From the NCBI RefSeq assembly GCF_022321485.1, contig NZ_JAKOGG010000001.1:1-64000 (forward strand): a DNA stretch of 64,000 nucleotides, in the 5' to 3' direction. The stretch is from Shewanella electrica (GTDB lineage Bacteria; Pseudomonadota; Gammaproteobacteria; Enterobacterales; Shewanellaceae). This document shows, piece by piece, positions 1 through 10,383 of the stretch. The position numbers were made by a program, and so were the translations under genes. Position 1 is the stretch's first letter, and each line of letters opens with the position of its first letter. The notes under the pieces were generated by a model. It saw nothing but the letters and a program-made list of their open reading frames with translations, did not search any database and was not told the DNA's origin.

Positions 1-38
1 GAAGCCCACTTTTGTGTGTGGCTCCGAGACGTCGGACC

Positions 39-69
39 GCCCCATGTGAGAGTAGGTCATCGCCAGACG
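39..69 (+). rRNA. 3' end of a 5S rRNA-like sequence (partial)
   Basis: The stretch ending in a GAGAGTAGGTCATCGCCAG-type sequence matches the conserved 3' strand of gammaproteobacterial 5S rRNA, and an intrinsic terminator follows directly. The bases before it (1-38) do not read as ordinary 5S: the expected GTGTGGGG strand of helix IV is replaced by sequence containing a small TCCGA/TCGGA hairpin at 23-36. It is either a divergent or recombined 5S copy, or the tail of an rRNA operon joined to other sequence. The 5' part lies outside the window or is missing. Confidence 0.5.
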
Positions 70-83
70 CCTAATTAAGAAGA

Positions 84-108
84 GGCCACCCAAGCGGGTG
101 GCCTTTTT
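84..108 (+). terminator. Intrinsic terminator after the 5S-like sequence
   Basis: Perfect 8-bp stem GGCCACCC/GGGTGGCC with an AAGC loop, followed by five T residues. Its position fits the end of an rRNA operon. Confidence 0.9.
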
Positions 109-332
109 GCTTTTTAGATTTTAAACACTCAAGGCATTGACTCAATCTTTGGACTATTAGCTGTTTTAAGGCGTATTAGCCTTGGTGTTGACCCAACCGT
201 TTCGCTAATTGTCATCGGTTTATTAGACTAATACACTCTTGTTCAGAATCGATAACGAGCAAGTCTTGCTTAAATTTAGCTTGGGCTGCTGATGTGTCGT
301 GTAGTGATCCTTCATTAGCAGCGGCTAACTGA

Positions 333-387
333 ACGCCGAATAAATTGCGCTCCGCCGCCCGAAGCGTTCATTTAAACGCTTTCTGAA
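333..387. repeat. REP-like intergenic repeat, copy A
   Basis: This block is closely similar, in inverse orientation, to the interior of the MITE at 21596-21651: both share ATAAATTGCGCTC, GCCCGAAG and GTTCATTTAAACGC. Copy A also contains a perfect 7-bp hairpin (AAGCGTT at 362-368, AACGCTT at 375-381). It abuts the stop codon of the AttH-like gene, so it would form the 3' end of that operon's transcript. No T-run follows the hairpin. The spacer 113-332 before it shows nothing else that I recognise. Confidence 0.65.
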
Positions 388-1512
388 TTAGTAGCCGGTT
401 AGCTCCAAATAACCGCTGCCTTGCTGGCTACCGGTGACACGGATTGGTCCTTCCCAATAGCTGACTGACAGTGGCATGCGGGCATCGTTGTTGAGCGCTT
501 CCACTTGTAACTCAAGTTGCTCACTCGGCAAATCGATCTGCCATGCCACCGGATAACGTTTATCGGCCAGTTTGTGCCACTTGCTAACCTTGAGTTGGAT
601 CTGCTCGGCGGCAATCCGTTGCTCGTGGCCATCGGGCCAAATGCGTTTGCCGCTGTAAAATGGTGCTTGGCCTTCGGTCGCTCGTAGCTGAAACAGCATC
701 AGCGCCGAACCATCGGCTAAGCGTATGGCAAACCAGTCCCAACCTTGTTGCTGGCGTGTCAGAAACTCTGAACTCCATTCGCGATCGAGCCAAGCATCGC
801 CACTCACATTCAGCCACTGACCATCACGTCGCACCTTGCCGCTGACATGGATAAACGGTTGTGAATAGTAATAAGAGGCGACTTTGCCGTCGGCGCTTTT
901 GCGGCTGTAGCCGTTGTCACCTTGCAGCACCAAGGGGGCTTGGCTGCTGAGTTGCAGTTCGTACGCCAGCTCGGCATCGGTGACCTGCAAGCGTGCGGGA
1001 AGTAAACCATAGTTTGGATTGGCAGTATCAGCGCCATTATTGCTGGCTTGCCAACGCCAGTTATCATTCCACACGCTGAGCGGCATGCCGCTGACACCGG
1101 CAGGCGCGTTGTTAGCGTGAATATCGCGGCTCCAACGTTCGGCGGTTTGGTGGCTATCGCTAAAGGTGAGTGCCGCGTGGGTCATCCACAATTGATTGCT
1201 GGCCCAAGGCGAGGAATTGGTGGGTGCTTGGCTGTTAAGCGCGATACGAAATTGTGTCCATTGCAGCCCCAGCGGTTCGCCGCTATCGGTTGTCAGGTTG
1301 GCGGTGAGATACCACCACTCCTGCCGAAATTGGCGATGTGCTAAATGATCGGCGGGAAAATGCAACGCTTGATTGGGCAACACCTGCGCGTAGTCGCTGG
1401 CGCCACGCCCCATCAACTGCCCCATGGCAGGTGTTTGGCTGGGTTGCTCACAGCCAGTTAATAACAGCAGCGCCAGCAGTATGAGTAAATACTGAGCAAA
1501 CCACGGCTTCAT
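388..1512 (-). CDS. AttH-like lipocalin-domain lipoprotein
   Basis: The 374-residue product begins with a lipoprotein signal peptide: a hydrophobic run followed by lipobox LTGC with the acylated Cys at about residue 21. The body resembles the AttH/carotenoid 1,2-hydratase (CrtC) lipocalin-like family, with the early QEWWYLTANL motif and a DREWSSEFL stretch. ATG 1512 was chosen because a near-perfect AGGAGGTG Shine-Dalgarno precedes it and the upstream permease stop overlaps it (TAATG), implying translational coupling. A longer in-frame extension to 1641 lies inside the permease gene and is unlikely to be used. AttH-like proteins commonly travel with ABC transporters; the substrate is unknown and carotenoid hydratase activity should not be assumed. 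Confidence 0.85.
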   Translation of the reverse strand: MKPWFAQYLLILLALLLLTGCEQPSQTPAMGQLMGRGASDYAQVLPNQALHFPADHLAHRQFRQEWWYLTANLTTDSGEPLGLQWTQFRIALNSQAPTNSSPWASNQLWMTHAALTFSDSHQTAERWSRDIHANNAPAGVSGMPLSVWNDNWRWQASNNGADTANPNYGLLPARLQVTDAELAYELQLSSQAPLVLQGDNGYSRKSADGKVASYYYSQPFIHVSGKVRRDGQWLNVSGDAWLDREWSSEFLTRQQQGWDWFAIRLADGSALMLFQLRATEGQAPFYSGKRIWPDGHEQRIAAEQIQLKVSKWHKLADKRYPVAWQIDLPSEQLELQVEALNNDARMPLSVSYWEGPIRVTGSQQGSGYLELTGY

Positions 1513-4049
1513 TACAACACCTCCTGTTGTAGCGAGGACACCAACGAGCGGCGGCTCTGCCAGTACAAAGGCAACAACACCGCCACAATACAGCACAGCA
1601 GCGATAGCAGCACCACACGACCATAAGCCACCCAATCCCATAACATCGGAATGGTCCAGCCGAAGGCTTGCAGCGTGACTTTATGAATCAATAAAAAGCC
1701 GAGCAGGGCGCCGAGCGGTAGGGCGATGATGCAGGTCAGCAGCACCACTAAACAGATCTGCAGCAGTAGCATCAACCACAATTGTTTTTGTGGTACACCC
1801 AGCGCGCGCAGCATCGCCAGCGGTGCTTGGCGCGATTGTGTCATCATCAATACGGCGCTGAATAAGCCGATAGCAGCGACCAACAAGGTTAAGGTATTTA
1901 GCACCAGCGTGATGCTAAAGGTTTTATTAAACATGGTGATAGCCGTGGTGCGGATCTTCTGTTGGCTGTAGATCTGCGCCGGATTGAGGTCAAACTGTTG
2001 CTGTAATTCTTGTGTCAATGCATCGACATTTGCCACTTGTCCAAAGGCAATACCCAGTGGTTTCGGCGGCAGTTGCAGTTGCTGCCAAGTGCGTTCACTG
2101 ACCACCGCTTCACCTTTAGGGTTGCCATAGTCAAAGTAGATAGCTGCCACCGTGAATGAGTGTCGCTGCTGGCATTGGCTGTCGGCGCACAACGCTAACT
2201 TATCGCCTTGGCTTAGCTGGAGTTTGAGCGCTAATGGCTCGCTAATAAATAGGGCGTTGCCCGCCAACACTTGCTCAACGGCAGAGTGTTGTGCACTCGT
2301 ACTGCTCGGTTGTTTGAACACCGTGGTTTCGGCAATCGACAGTGCATCGCGGCCGACCAAGTTGATGCCTAAGCCGCGTTCATCTTGTTTGGCATAGTAG
2401 CTGGCTTGCCATTGATAGAAGCGTGGCACATCAGGATGGTGTTGCTGCATATAATCGGCAATGGGGGCGACGCGATCTTCCCCCGGATGCAGATAGATAT
2501 CGGCATGCAAGCGCACGTTGAGCCAACTGCGCAGGGTGTGATCAAAACTGCCGACTAAGCTATTCATGGCAATATTGGCACACAGCGCCAGCACTAATGC
2601 CATCATGGCTAAGCCGAGTGGTGCGATCAGCTCACGGCTTTCAGCCACGGCGTAACGCCATAAACCACTTTTGGCTAACGGCACCAACAAACCAAGGCAC
2701 CATTGCAGCAACTGCGGCAACAATAGTGGAATGGCTAAGGTAAGTAACCCCAGTAGCCCTAAGCTTTGTTGATGTTGTTGGCTGAACGGGTAGGCCAGCG
2801 CCGCCAATACCAGCAATAGCAGCCCTAATTTGAACAGGCGTCGATGAATCACATGGTGTTGCATTGTTTGTAGATAACGTTTGCCGCCTTGTGCCAAACT
2901 GCCGTGGCTCAAACTACGGTATAACGGTACGCAAGCGAGCAGCGCTGCAATCAGTGTTAGTCCGGCACCTTGCGCCAGCCATTGCCAGCGCCATTGTCCA
3001 GGTAGCAAAGTGGCGCCGTAAAGTTGCTCTAAGGTCATCGCCACCATTGGTTGTAACCATTGGCTCAGTTGCAGTGCCAGTATGAAGCCGATGCCGGCGC
3101 CAACTATCACTAATAGCAGCAATTCTGCGAGTAAACTCAGCATGATGGCACGGCGACTAATGCCTTGCTGCATCAGTTGGATTAACAGCCGTTGCCGTTT
3201 CATCAGGCTATAGCGCACGCCGTTGTACGCGATAAACAGCCCCACTAAAAATGCCAGCAGTGCCATCGCATTTAAATTCAGGTGAAAACTGGCGGTGAGA
3301 TCGGTCAGCGCTTGGCCGTGATCTTGTAGCGTGAGCAGCAGATCATCAATGGCAATACCGGCATTACTGAGTTGTTGCTTGAGCTGGTCTGGTTCACCAT
3401 ACAGCGCGATGTAACTGAGTTTATCGGGTTGTTGTAACAGTTGCTGCGCGATGCTGATATCGACAAACAACCGATGGCCTAGATTACTGCTATCGGGCAG
3501 GGCAATCGGCGTGAGCTGAGTGCCTGCTAGCGTCAAGCGCGGGGCTGTTTGCTGGGCAAAGCCCAAGGCTTGAAACTGGCTTTGGCTCATCAGAATAATC
3601 GGCTCACCAGCCAACAATTTAGCCAGCGGAATCGCCGTAAAATCAATATGGTTGGTGGCATCGGGTTGCTCCGTATTCCCTCCTAGCGCCGCCAGTGCCG
3701 CGACTACATCGCTACCGGTGATCTGCCACTCTTTGCCGTTGGCATCATCAATATCACCGCTGAGTACCGGCAATGCATGAATGCCTGCGCGGCGCATCGC
3801 AAAGTAACGTTGCTGGTCGATTTTGCCATTGCGGGTTTGACTAGAGAGCAGTGCGCTAGCCTGTTGCCCCAGCGCTTCGCCAGCATGTTGATAACTGTTG
3901 ATGGCGTTGTCGTTAGTGGCTTTTACGCCCACGAGCAAGGTGACAGCGAGGATAATCCCCAGCAGAATCGCGCCCGCTTGCAACGGTGCATGGCGATAAT
4001 GCGCCAAATAGACTCGCAGCGCCCGCCAGCTCAGTCGCCAATCATTCAT
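1512..4049 (-). CDS. FtsX-family ABC transporter permease (YbbP-like)
   Basis: An 845-residue inner-membrane protein with about ten predicted membrane segments: one near residue 25, a group between about 256 and 500, and three C-terminal segments from about 720 to 830. Large periplasmic loops separate them. This duplicated FtsX/MacB_PCD layout matches YbbP-type permeases of about 800 residues rather than the shorter LolC/E type. The gene overlaps the ATPase gene upstream by 8 bp and the AttH-like gene downstream by 1 bp, so all three are one operon. By family it probably moves or extracts a lipophilic envelope molecule as a mechanotransmission-type ABC system, with the lipoprotein as periplasmic partner. 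That role is inference. Confidence 0.85.
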   Translation of the reverse strand: MNDWRLSWRALRVYLAHYRHAPLQAGAILLGIILAVTLLVGVKATNDNAINSYQHAGEALGQQASALLSSQTRNGKIDQQRYFAMRRAGIHALPVLSGDIDDANGKEWQITGSDVVAALAALGGNTEQPDATNHIDFTAIPLAKLLAGEPIILMSQSQFQALGFAQQTAPRLTLAGTQLTPIALPDSSNLGHRLFVDISIAQQLLQQPDKLSYIALYGEPDQLKQQLSNAGIAIDDLLLTLQDHGQALTDLTASFHLNLNAMALLAFLVGLFIAYNGVRYSLMKRQRLLIQLMQQGISRRAIMLSLLAELLLLVIVGAGIGFILALQLSQWLQPMVAMTLEQLYGATLLPGQWRWQWLAQGAGLTLIAALLACVPLYRSLSHGSLAQGGKRYLQTMQHHVIHRRLFKLGLLLLVLAALAYPFSQQHQQSLGLLGLLTLAIPLLLPQLLQWCLGLLVPLAKSGLWRYAVAESRELIAPLGLAMMALVLALCANIAMNSLVGSFDHTLRSWLNVRLHADIYLHPGEDRVAPIADYMQQHHPDVPRFYQWQASYYAKQDERGLGINLVGRDALSIAETTVFKQPSSTSAQHSAVEQVLAGNALFISEPLALKLQLSQGDKLALCADSQCQQRHSFTVAAIYFDYGNPKGEAVVSERTWQQLQLPPKPLGIAFGQVANVDALTQELQQQFDLNPAQIYSQQKIRTTAITMFNKTFSITLVLNTLTLLVAAIGLFSAVLMMTQSRQAPLAMLRALGVPQKQLWLMLLLQICLVVLLTCIIALPLGALLGFLLIHKVTLQAFGWTIPMLWDWVAYGRVVLLSLLCCIVAVLLPLYWQSRRSLVSSLQQEVL

Positions 4050-4722
4050 GGATTTGGCCCTGCTCTAAATGCCAGCGCCGCGTCATATATTGAGCGGCGG
4101 TGTCGCTGTGGGTCACCATCAAAATCGCAGTGCCTGCATCGGCCGCCAGTTTCACTAATAGCTGCATCACCTCTTCACCAGCAACGGCATCTAAGTTGCC
4201 TGTCGGCTCATCGGCCAGCAGTAACGCCGGTTGATGTGCTAACGCGCGGGCAATGGCTACCCGCTGCTGTTGCCCGCCAGATAACTGCTCCACCGCCCGA
4301 TTTTGCAGTGCTTCAATGCCCAGTTTTTCTAGCAGATAGTCACACCAATCATTCCAACCTCGACCGAGTAAACTCAAAGGAAACAGAATGTTGTCGCGCA
4401 CATTCAGCGGCGTTAGCAAGTTGAACTGTTGAAACACCACCCCGAGCGATTGGCGGCGAAATTGACTCCATTCGCTATCGCCCCAGGTTTGCGTGCTTTG
4501 TCCGAGTAGTTGCAGTTGTCCGTCATCCGCGTATTCAAAACCGCCAATAATATTGAGTAGCGTGCTTTTACCACTACCACTGGGGCCGGTGAGCGCCACC
4601 GTTTCACTGGTGTGAATACTGAGATTAAGCTGATGTAAAACTTGATGATATTGGCCACCATCAGCAAAGCCTTTACTGACGTGTTGCAGATTGACAATGG
4701 TCGAAGGCTGCGAATGTTGCAT
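4042..4722 (-). CDS. ABC transporter ATP-binding protein (LolD/YbbA-like)
   Basis: A 226-residue soluble ATPase with Walker A GPSGSGKS (about residues 46-53), Q-loop FQQFNLL, ABC signature LSGGQQQR, Walker B LLLADEPTGNLD and an H-loop MVTHSD. This is the LolD/MacB/YbbA subfamily that pairs with FtsX-type permeases. ATG 4722 has an AAGGA ribosome site 6-7 bases upstream. It is the first gene of the operon with the permease and the AttH-like lipoprotein. Its promoter must lie in the 384-bp divergent region shared with the hybrid kinase at 5107. Confidence 0.92.
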   Translation of the reverse strand: MQHSQPSTIVNLQHVSKGFADGGQYHQVLHQLNLSIHTSETVALTGPSGSGKSTLLNIIGGFEYADDGQLQLLGQSTQTWGDSEWSQFRRQSLGVVFQQFNLLTPLNVRDNILFPLSLLGRGWNDWCDYLLEKLGIEALQNRAVEQLSGGQQQRVAIARALAHQPALLLADEPTGNLDAVAGEEVMQLLVKLAADAGTAILMVTHSDTAAQYMTRRWHLEQGQIHE

Positions 4723-5106
4723 GAAAATCCTTGGGCGAAATCCCTGAGGCAGACAGTGTTTGTTAGCTTAGCAAAATTTTTGTCAGCCGCGGTGACTTAT
4801 CGTTTTTAGCGTAAACCTTATTTTGTTGCATTTAGCTTGGCGCGTTGACGCAGTTTTGCGGGCACGGTTGGGTGTCTAAAATGTTGCGGTGCACAAAAAA
4901 TAAACATCAATGGGCAACCGGGTTTATCGTAGCTAACTGATTGTTTGGGTTTGTGTATTGGCTCAACACTTTCGTAATAAAAATAACCAACGGTTTTGAA
5001 AAAAATGTGTATATTGAGTCCTTAAACTAATGTTGTGTATTTGTATCGAATTTTGTTAATTTGTGTTTTGGGCCCTTTGTCGCTAAGCATTAAAAGAGAG
5101 TGACTC
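4723..5106. other. Divergent intergenic region
   Basis: 384 bp between the minus-strand ABC operon and the plus-strand hybrid kinase gene. It becomes AT-rich towards 4960-5080, where promoter elements for the kinase gene are plausible, but no operator with clear symmetry was found. No credible ORF or hairpin was seen. Confidence 0.5.
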
Positions 5107-8100
5107 ATGCGAGATATTGCCTCGTTTCAAAGTTTCCGCCGCCGAATCCTGTCACAGCTGGCAATGCCGTTGATCGTGGTGATGACTGTTATCTACTGCA
5201 TCGCGGGTTGGTTTAACTATCAAAGCAAGCAACAACACTTCTTCAGCCAACTGCATGAGCAAGCCAAAGATGGCGCTGAGCGCCTACAAGCGCAGATGCA
5301 GCAGGCCCAATCCAATACACAAATGTTGGCATACTCGTTAAGTTTTCAAGATTGGCCGCAGCAGCCATTACCCAGTTATCTGTTTAGCATTTTGACTGAT
5401 CGCGTGGCAGGTAATAACGCGCTATTTGGCAGCGCTATCGCCTTTAAAACCGGTGTGTTTCAACAAGGGGCTCGGTTTGCTCCCTATGCCTATCGGCATG
5501 ACAACAGCATTGCCACCTTAGATATCGCTCAAGAAGGCTACGACTACAGCAGCGGCGATTGGGAGTGGTGGACTGAGGCATTAAAGCGGCCTAAAGGATA
5601 TTGGAGCGCCCCCTATTTTGATGAAGGTGCTGGCAACGCTTTGATGGTGAGTTTCTCGCAGCCGTTTGGCCCAGCGGATAATTTTTATGGTGTGGTGACC
5701 GCCGATATCGCCTTGTCATCATTGCCCGCGCAACTTGGCGTTGCTGCATCGCAGTTATTGGTGGTGGACCATCGCGGTTTGTTGATCTCGGCGCCAGGAT
5801 ACGATAGTCGACAACCGATGCAACTGGTGCAGTGGTTAGCCCTCAAAGATGGTAAAGCGAAAACCTCGGAAGTGATGGCTACCGATGGGCAAGAGATCGA
5901 GCTAACGGGTGCCAATGGCGTGAATTATTTTGCCAGCGTGGTGGAAGTTAATCCGTTGCATTGGCGCGTGGTGGTCTTAACACCGGAACAGCAACTGTGG
6001 CAGGCGTTTATTTGGGATTTCTCACTGCAAACACTGGGCTTGCTGTTGTTTGTCGGCTTGTTAGTGCTTGCTAGCTATTACACCGCTCGGCGCCTGACCA
6101 AGCCGTTGGAGCAACTGGAACAAGGTATTAACAGTTTTAGCCACGGCGGCGTCGAGCGCTTGCTGGCACCTGCCGGTGGTGTACGTGAAATCGCCTTGTT
6201 GGCGCATAGTTTTAATGAAATGGCGCAGACGTTACAGCAACGTGAGCAAGCCTTGCTGGACTCACGCGGTAACCGCTTTGCGCAGCTAATTGATGGCATG
6301 GGCGATAAGTCGTTTTATTGCTCGATGAATAATGCTGGGCAATTGACTCATGTCAGTGATGGCGTGGAGAAAGTGCTGGGCGTGGCGCCCGAATTGGTCA
6401 AGCGTAAATATCAACGGCTGTTTTCCGGTAACCCCATCAATGAACAAAACTGGTTATTGATGGAGCGCGCGTTTCGCGGTGAAACTGTGCCACCGCATCA
6501 AGTGGAGATGCAAGGCGCGGACGGGGCACTGCATCGCTTAGATGTGTTCATGCAGCCATTTGTTGATGAGCAGCAAGAGGTGATATCGGTGGAGATGCTC
6601 TTTAGCGATATCACCGAGCAATTCTCGGCTGCGACATGGGCCAACGCCGTGTTAGAGGCTGCTCCAGAGGCGATGCTCATTGTCGAAGACACTGGCGCCT
6701 TAGTATTCAGCAACAGCCGTTGTCAGAGTTTGCTGGGCTATTCTGCTGAGCAGTTGCTTGGTATGAGCATTGAAGATCTGCTGCCGCAACAGTTTCGTGC
6801 CGCCCATGTGCCACTGCGGCAGGGCTTTTTTAACCATGGGCAAAGCCGTGGCATGGGCTTAGGTAAAACCTTTCCGGTACTGTGTGCCGATGGCCGAGAG
6901 TTTCAGGCGCAAATTGGCTTGAGTAAACTCCCCGCCGATCTCAAAGGCCGCCAGCAAATTGCGGCATCCATCCATGATATGACCGAGCAGTTGGCGGCAG
7001 AAAAACAGATAAGAGAAAGTGAATCGCGTTTTCGCAGCTTGGCCACCAATGTGCCAGTGGCGATTTTCCGCGTCTATCTTCGTGACGACTGGCCGCTGGA
7101 GTTTATCAGTGACAATATCGCCGATATCACGGGGTATCCCACCGCCTACTTCTTTGACAACCGCAAAACCGCTTACGCCGATATCGTATTGCCCGAAGAT
7201 CTGCCGAAGCGGGTGAAAGTCATTGAGGACGGTATTGCGCAACACGTCTCGGTGGAGGTGGAATACCGCATCCGTCATCGAGATGGTTCCATCCGCTGGG
7301 TCAGTGAGCGGGCGAAAGCGAGTTACGATGAGGATGACAACCCACTGTATTTTGATGGCAGCTTGAACGACATCACTGAGATCAAGTTAACCAACGAGCG
7401 TTTGTATCAATCGCGTAAGCAGCTGGAAAACATCACGGAATCGATTCCTTGTACTGTGTTCCAATTGCTGGTGGATGCTGATGACAAGCGCACCATGAAC
7501 TTCATTTCCAACTCCTCAATTTCCACGCTCGGCCTGCACCGTGATGAAATTATCGGCCTCAACAATGTGATGTCGCCGCGCATTCATCCGGAAGATCGCC
7601 AACAAGTGGTGAACTTTCTCAGTGGTAAGCAAGGAATGCAATGGAGTGCGACATTTCGCTACTTGCACCCGAGCGGACAGTATCGCTGGTTGGAAGCTGG
7701 TGCGCGGGGCACCGACACAGCCGAAGGGATTTTGTGGAACGGTTACATGATGGATGTCAGCGATCGTAAGCAGATGGAAAACGAGTTGGCTCAAAGCGAA
7801 GCACACTTCCGCGCCCTGTTTGACTGTGCTGGCATGGGCATTGTTAATCTTGATGCCTCAGGTGTCATCATCGATTGTAACGACTTTTTCGGTAACGCTT
7901 TGGGAACCGATGCCCAAGTGTTAAAACACCGTTTATTCATTGACTTATTGCAAGACGAACAGGCGGCAGCCGCCGAGTTATTAGCTGGGGTTGCGTCGGG
8001 CAAGCAGCAGGGCTTTAGTGCCGAATGGGCGCTTAAAGTGGCTGATGGTCGGCCAAAATGGATGGCGGTTAACGCCACTGTGCGAGGTGAGGGCGATAAC

Positions 8101-10362
8101 TTATCCATCGTGATGACTATGGCCGATGTATCGGCCTTAAAAGAGTTGTCACAGGCGCTGTTAGTGGCGCGCGATCAAGCCGATGCCGCCAGCCGAGCCA
8201 AGAGTGATTTCTTAGCCAATATGTCGCACGAAATCCGCACGCCGATGAACGCCATTATCGGCTTATCGCAGCTGTGTCTGCAAACTAAGCTCGCCCCTAA
8301 ACAGCAGGATTATTTAGAAAAGATTGAGCGGTCATCACAATCACTGCTAGGGATTTTGAACGACATTCTCGACTTCTCCAAAATCGAAGCAGGCAAGCTC
8401 GATATTGAAACTGTGCCGTTCCAATTGGATAACCTGCTGGAAGATCTGGCGGATATGTTCTCGTTGCGCGCCGCCGATAAACAGCTGGAGTTGCTGTTCT
8501 CCGTCGCCGCCAGTGTGCCCGGTGCGCTGATTGGTGATCCGCTGCGTTTGTACCAAGTGCTGGTTAACTTGATGGGCAACGCGCTCAAATTTACCGAGCA
8601 GGGCGAGGTGATGTTATCGATCACCGAACTGTCGCGTAACGGGCAAGAGATTGAGCTGAAATTTGCCGTCAAAGATACCGGTATTGGCCTGACGCAAGAG
8701 CAGCAACAAAAGCTGTTTCAGTCGTTCTCGCAAGCTGATAGCACCACCACGCGTCGCTATGGCGGCACTGGTTTGGGGCTGGCTATTTCCAAACAGTTGT
8801 CGCAGTTAATGGGCGGTGAGATCGGTGTCGAAAGCCTCTATGGGCATGGCAGTACCTTCTACTTCACCGCCAAATTACACATTGCCGACAACACCCAACT
8901 TAAAGTCGCGCAAGAGTTAGAGGGCATGCCGGTGCTGGTGGTCGACGACAACGCCACCGCTCGCTCCATTCTAAAATCTACCCTGACCAGCATGGGCTTT
9001 ACTGTTGATACCGCCCGCAGCGGTCACGAAGCGATAGATAAATATCAGCAGCAACACTATGGCTTAGCGCTGATTGATTGGATGATGCCAGAAATGGATG
9101 GCATTGAAACCGCCAAACAGCTCAAAGCGCTGGAAGATAATCCACTGATTATCATGATTTCCGCCCATGCCAGCCACGAGTTACTGGAGCAAGTCAGTCA
9201 CTCTGGCATTAACGGCTATGTTGCCAAACCTGCCAGCGCCTCGCAGTTGCTCGATGCCATTATGGCAGCACTCGGCCGCAGCGGTGTTGTGCATATTCGC
9301 CGAACATCGCCCACCGCTGATCTACCGTTACAACAACTGCGGGGTAAGCGCATTTTGCTGGTGGAAGATAACCAGATGAACCAAGAGGTGGCCTCGGAGT
9401 TTATTCGCATCGCCGGTATGCAGCTCAGCATTGCCAATAACGGCCAAGAGGCGATTGACATGTTGCAGCAACAACCATTTGATTTAGTGTTAATGGACTG
9501 CCAAATGCCAATTATGGACGGTTACCAAGCCACACAAGCATTGCGCCAGCTACCACAATTTACTGAACTACCGATAGTGGCTATGACGGCCAACGCCATG
9601 TCTGGCGACCGAGATCGCTGCATAGCCGCGGGCATGAATGATCACCTCGCGAAACCGATAGAGGTTAAGCTGCTCTATCAAACCTTACTGCGTTACCTCG
9701 GCGATAACGATAGTCTCAGTGATGAACCGCTGGACGAAACGCGGCCGCTGCATTCACATCAACTGGTGAGTTGGCCAGTATCGGAAGAGATCGATGTTGA
9801 CCGTGGCTTGCAGCTAGTGCAAGGTTCGAAACGGCTATATCAACGAATATTAGAACGCTTTGCCGCCGGGCAGCATGATGTGGTGCAGCAGGTGCGGTTA
9901 GCACTAGCAGAACAACGTCAGCAAGATGCGCAGCGAATGTTACACACCTTAAAAGGGTTAGCGGGCAACTTAGCTAACACCGCATTGGCGCAGCAAGCAC
10001 AGCAGCTAGAGCAACAAATAGCGGCGCAACAACCGCTGACAGACGTCCAGTTGGCTGCGCTAGAACAACGTATTAATACCATTGTTAGTGCAATATCTTG
10101 CTGGCAGCAAGGTACGGTCTCCAACAATAATAACCTGAGCGCTATGCTCAGTGATGGTGGCGTTGTAGCACAGTTACAGCAACTGCAACGGCTGCTGGAG
10201 GATGCTGACCCCACAGCGATTGCTGTGTTGCAACAGCTTATGGAGCAAGGTGATGAGGTGTTACAGCAACAACTCAAACCGCTAGCAAGCATGGTCGGCG
10301 CTTATCGTTTCGATGAAGCGAGCTTAGTGATTGAGTCCCTACTTGAAGGGCTGACAGCGTAA
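5107..10362 (+). CDS. Cache-HAMP-multiPAS hybrid histidine kinase
   Basis: A 1751-residue membrane sensor kinase. In order: TM1 (about 19-37), a periplasmic Cache-like sensor (about 45-300), TM2 (about 308-328), HAMP (330-385), and about five PAS repeats (390-1015). Then come HisKA with His1041 in [10 protein letters not shown], a HATPase_c with N-box [10 protein letters not shown] and G boxes DTGIG and GGTGLGLAI, two receiver domains (Asp1324 in [11 protein letters not shown], Asp1464 in [11 protein letters not shown]), and an Hpt domain with His1613 in [10 protein letters not shown]. All phosphorelay residues are present, so it could act as a full His-Asp-His relay. The HD-GYP regulator starts 21 bp downstream and is the obvious output. 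The ligand of the Cache domain is unknown. Confidence 0.93.
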   Translation: MRDIASFQSFRRRILSQLAMPLIVVMTVIYCIAGWFNYQSKQQHFFSQLHEQAKDGAERLQAQMQQAQSNTQMLAYSLSFQDWPQQPLPSYLFSILTDRVAGNNALFGSAIAFKTGVFQQGARFAPYAYRHDNSIATLDIAQEGYDYSSGDWEWWTEALKRPKGYWSAPYFDEGAGNALMVSFSQPFGPADNFYGVVTADIALSSLPAQLGVAASQLLVVDHRGLLISAPGYDSRQPMQLVQWLALKDGKAKTSEVMATDGQEIELTGANGVNYFASVVEVNPLHWRVVVLTPEQQLWQAFIWDFSLQTLGLLLFVGLLVLASYYTARRLTKPLEQLEQGINSFSHGGVERLLAPAGGVREIALLAHSFNEMAQTLQQREQALLDSRGNRFAQLIDGMGDKSFYCSMNNAGQLTHVSDGVEKVLGVAPELVKRKYQRLFSGNPINEQNWLLMERAFRGETVPPHQVEMQGADGALHRLDVFMQPFVDEQQEVISVEMLFSDITEQFSAATWANAVLEAAPEAMLIVEDTGALVFSNSRCQSLLGYSAEQLLGMSIEDLLPQQFRAAHVPLRQGFFNHGQSRGMGLGKTFPVLCADGREFQAQIGLSKLPADLKGRQQIAASIHDMTEQLAAEKQIRESESRFRSLATNVPVAIFRVYLRDDWPLEFISDNIADITGYPTAYFFDNRKTAYADIVLPEDLPKRVKVIEDGIAQHVSVEVEYRIRHRDGSIRWVSERAKASYDEDDNPLYFDGSLNDITEIKLTNERLYQSRKQLENITESIPCTVFQLLVDADDKRTMNFISNSSISTLGLHRDEIIGLNNVMSPRIHPEDRQQVVNFLSGKQGMQWSATFRYLHPSGQYRWLEAGARGTDTAEGILWNGYMMDVSDRKQMENELAQSEAHFRALFDCAGMGIVNLDASGVIIDCNDFFGNALGTDAQVLKHRLFIDLLQDEQAAAAELLAGVASGKQQGFSAEWALKVADGRPKWMAVNATVRGEGDNLSIVMTMADVSALKELSQALLVARDQADAASRAKSDFLANMSHEIRTPMNAIIGLSQLCLQTKLAPKQQDYLEKIERSSQSLLGILNDILDFSKIEAGKLDIETVPFQLDNLLEDLADMFSLRAADKQLELLFSVAASVPGALIGDPLRLYQVLVNLMGNALKFTEQGEVMLSITELSRNGQEIELKFAVKDTGIGLTQEQQQKLFQSFSQADSTTTRRYGGTGLGLAISKQLSQLMGGEIGVESLYGHGSTFYFTAKLHIADNTQLKVAQELEGMPVLVVDDNATARSILKSTLTSMGFTVDTARSGHEAIDKYQQQHYGLALIDWMMPEMDGIETAKQLKALEDNPLIIMISAHASHELLEQVSHSGINGYVAKPASASQLLDAIMAALGRSGVVHIRRTSPTADLPLQQLRGKRILLVEDNQMNQEVASEFIRIAGMQLSIANNGQEAIDMLQQQPFDLVLMDCQMPIMDGYQATQALRQLPQFTELPIVAMTANAMSGDRDRCIAAGMNDHLAKPIEVKLLYQTLLRYLGDNDSLSDEPLDETRPLHSHQLVSWPVSEEIDVDRGLQLVQGSKRLYQRILERFAAGQHDVVQQVRLALAEQRQQDAQRMLHTLKGLAGNLANTALAQQAQQLEQQIAAQQPLTDVQLAALEQRINTIVSAISCWQQGTVSNNNNLSAMLSDGGVVAQLQQLQRLLEDADPTAIAVLQQLMEQGDEVLQQQLKPLASMVGAYRFDEASLVIESLLEGLTA

Positions 10363-10383
10363 AACAGATGTAGGTGGATACCA

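Noticed and set aside
810-1097. Antisense and shadow ORFs inside the AttH-like gene and other large genes
   Set aside because: They lie wholly within well supported genes in other frames, lack ribosome sites and have low-complexity, Cys/Ser- or Arg-rich translations.
6859-7278. 139-codon antisense ORF inside the hybrid kinase
   Set aside because: The plus-strand frame has clear PAS domains here; the antisense frame has no recognisable domain or start signal.
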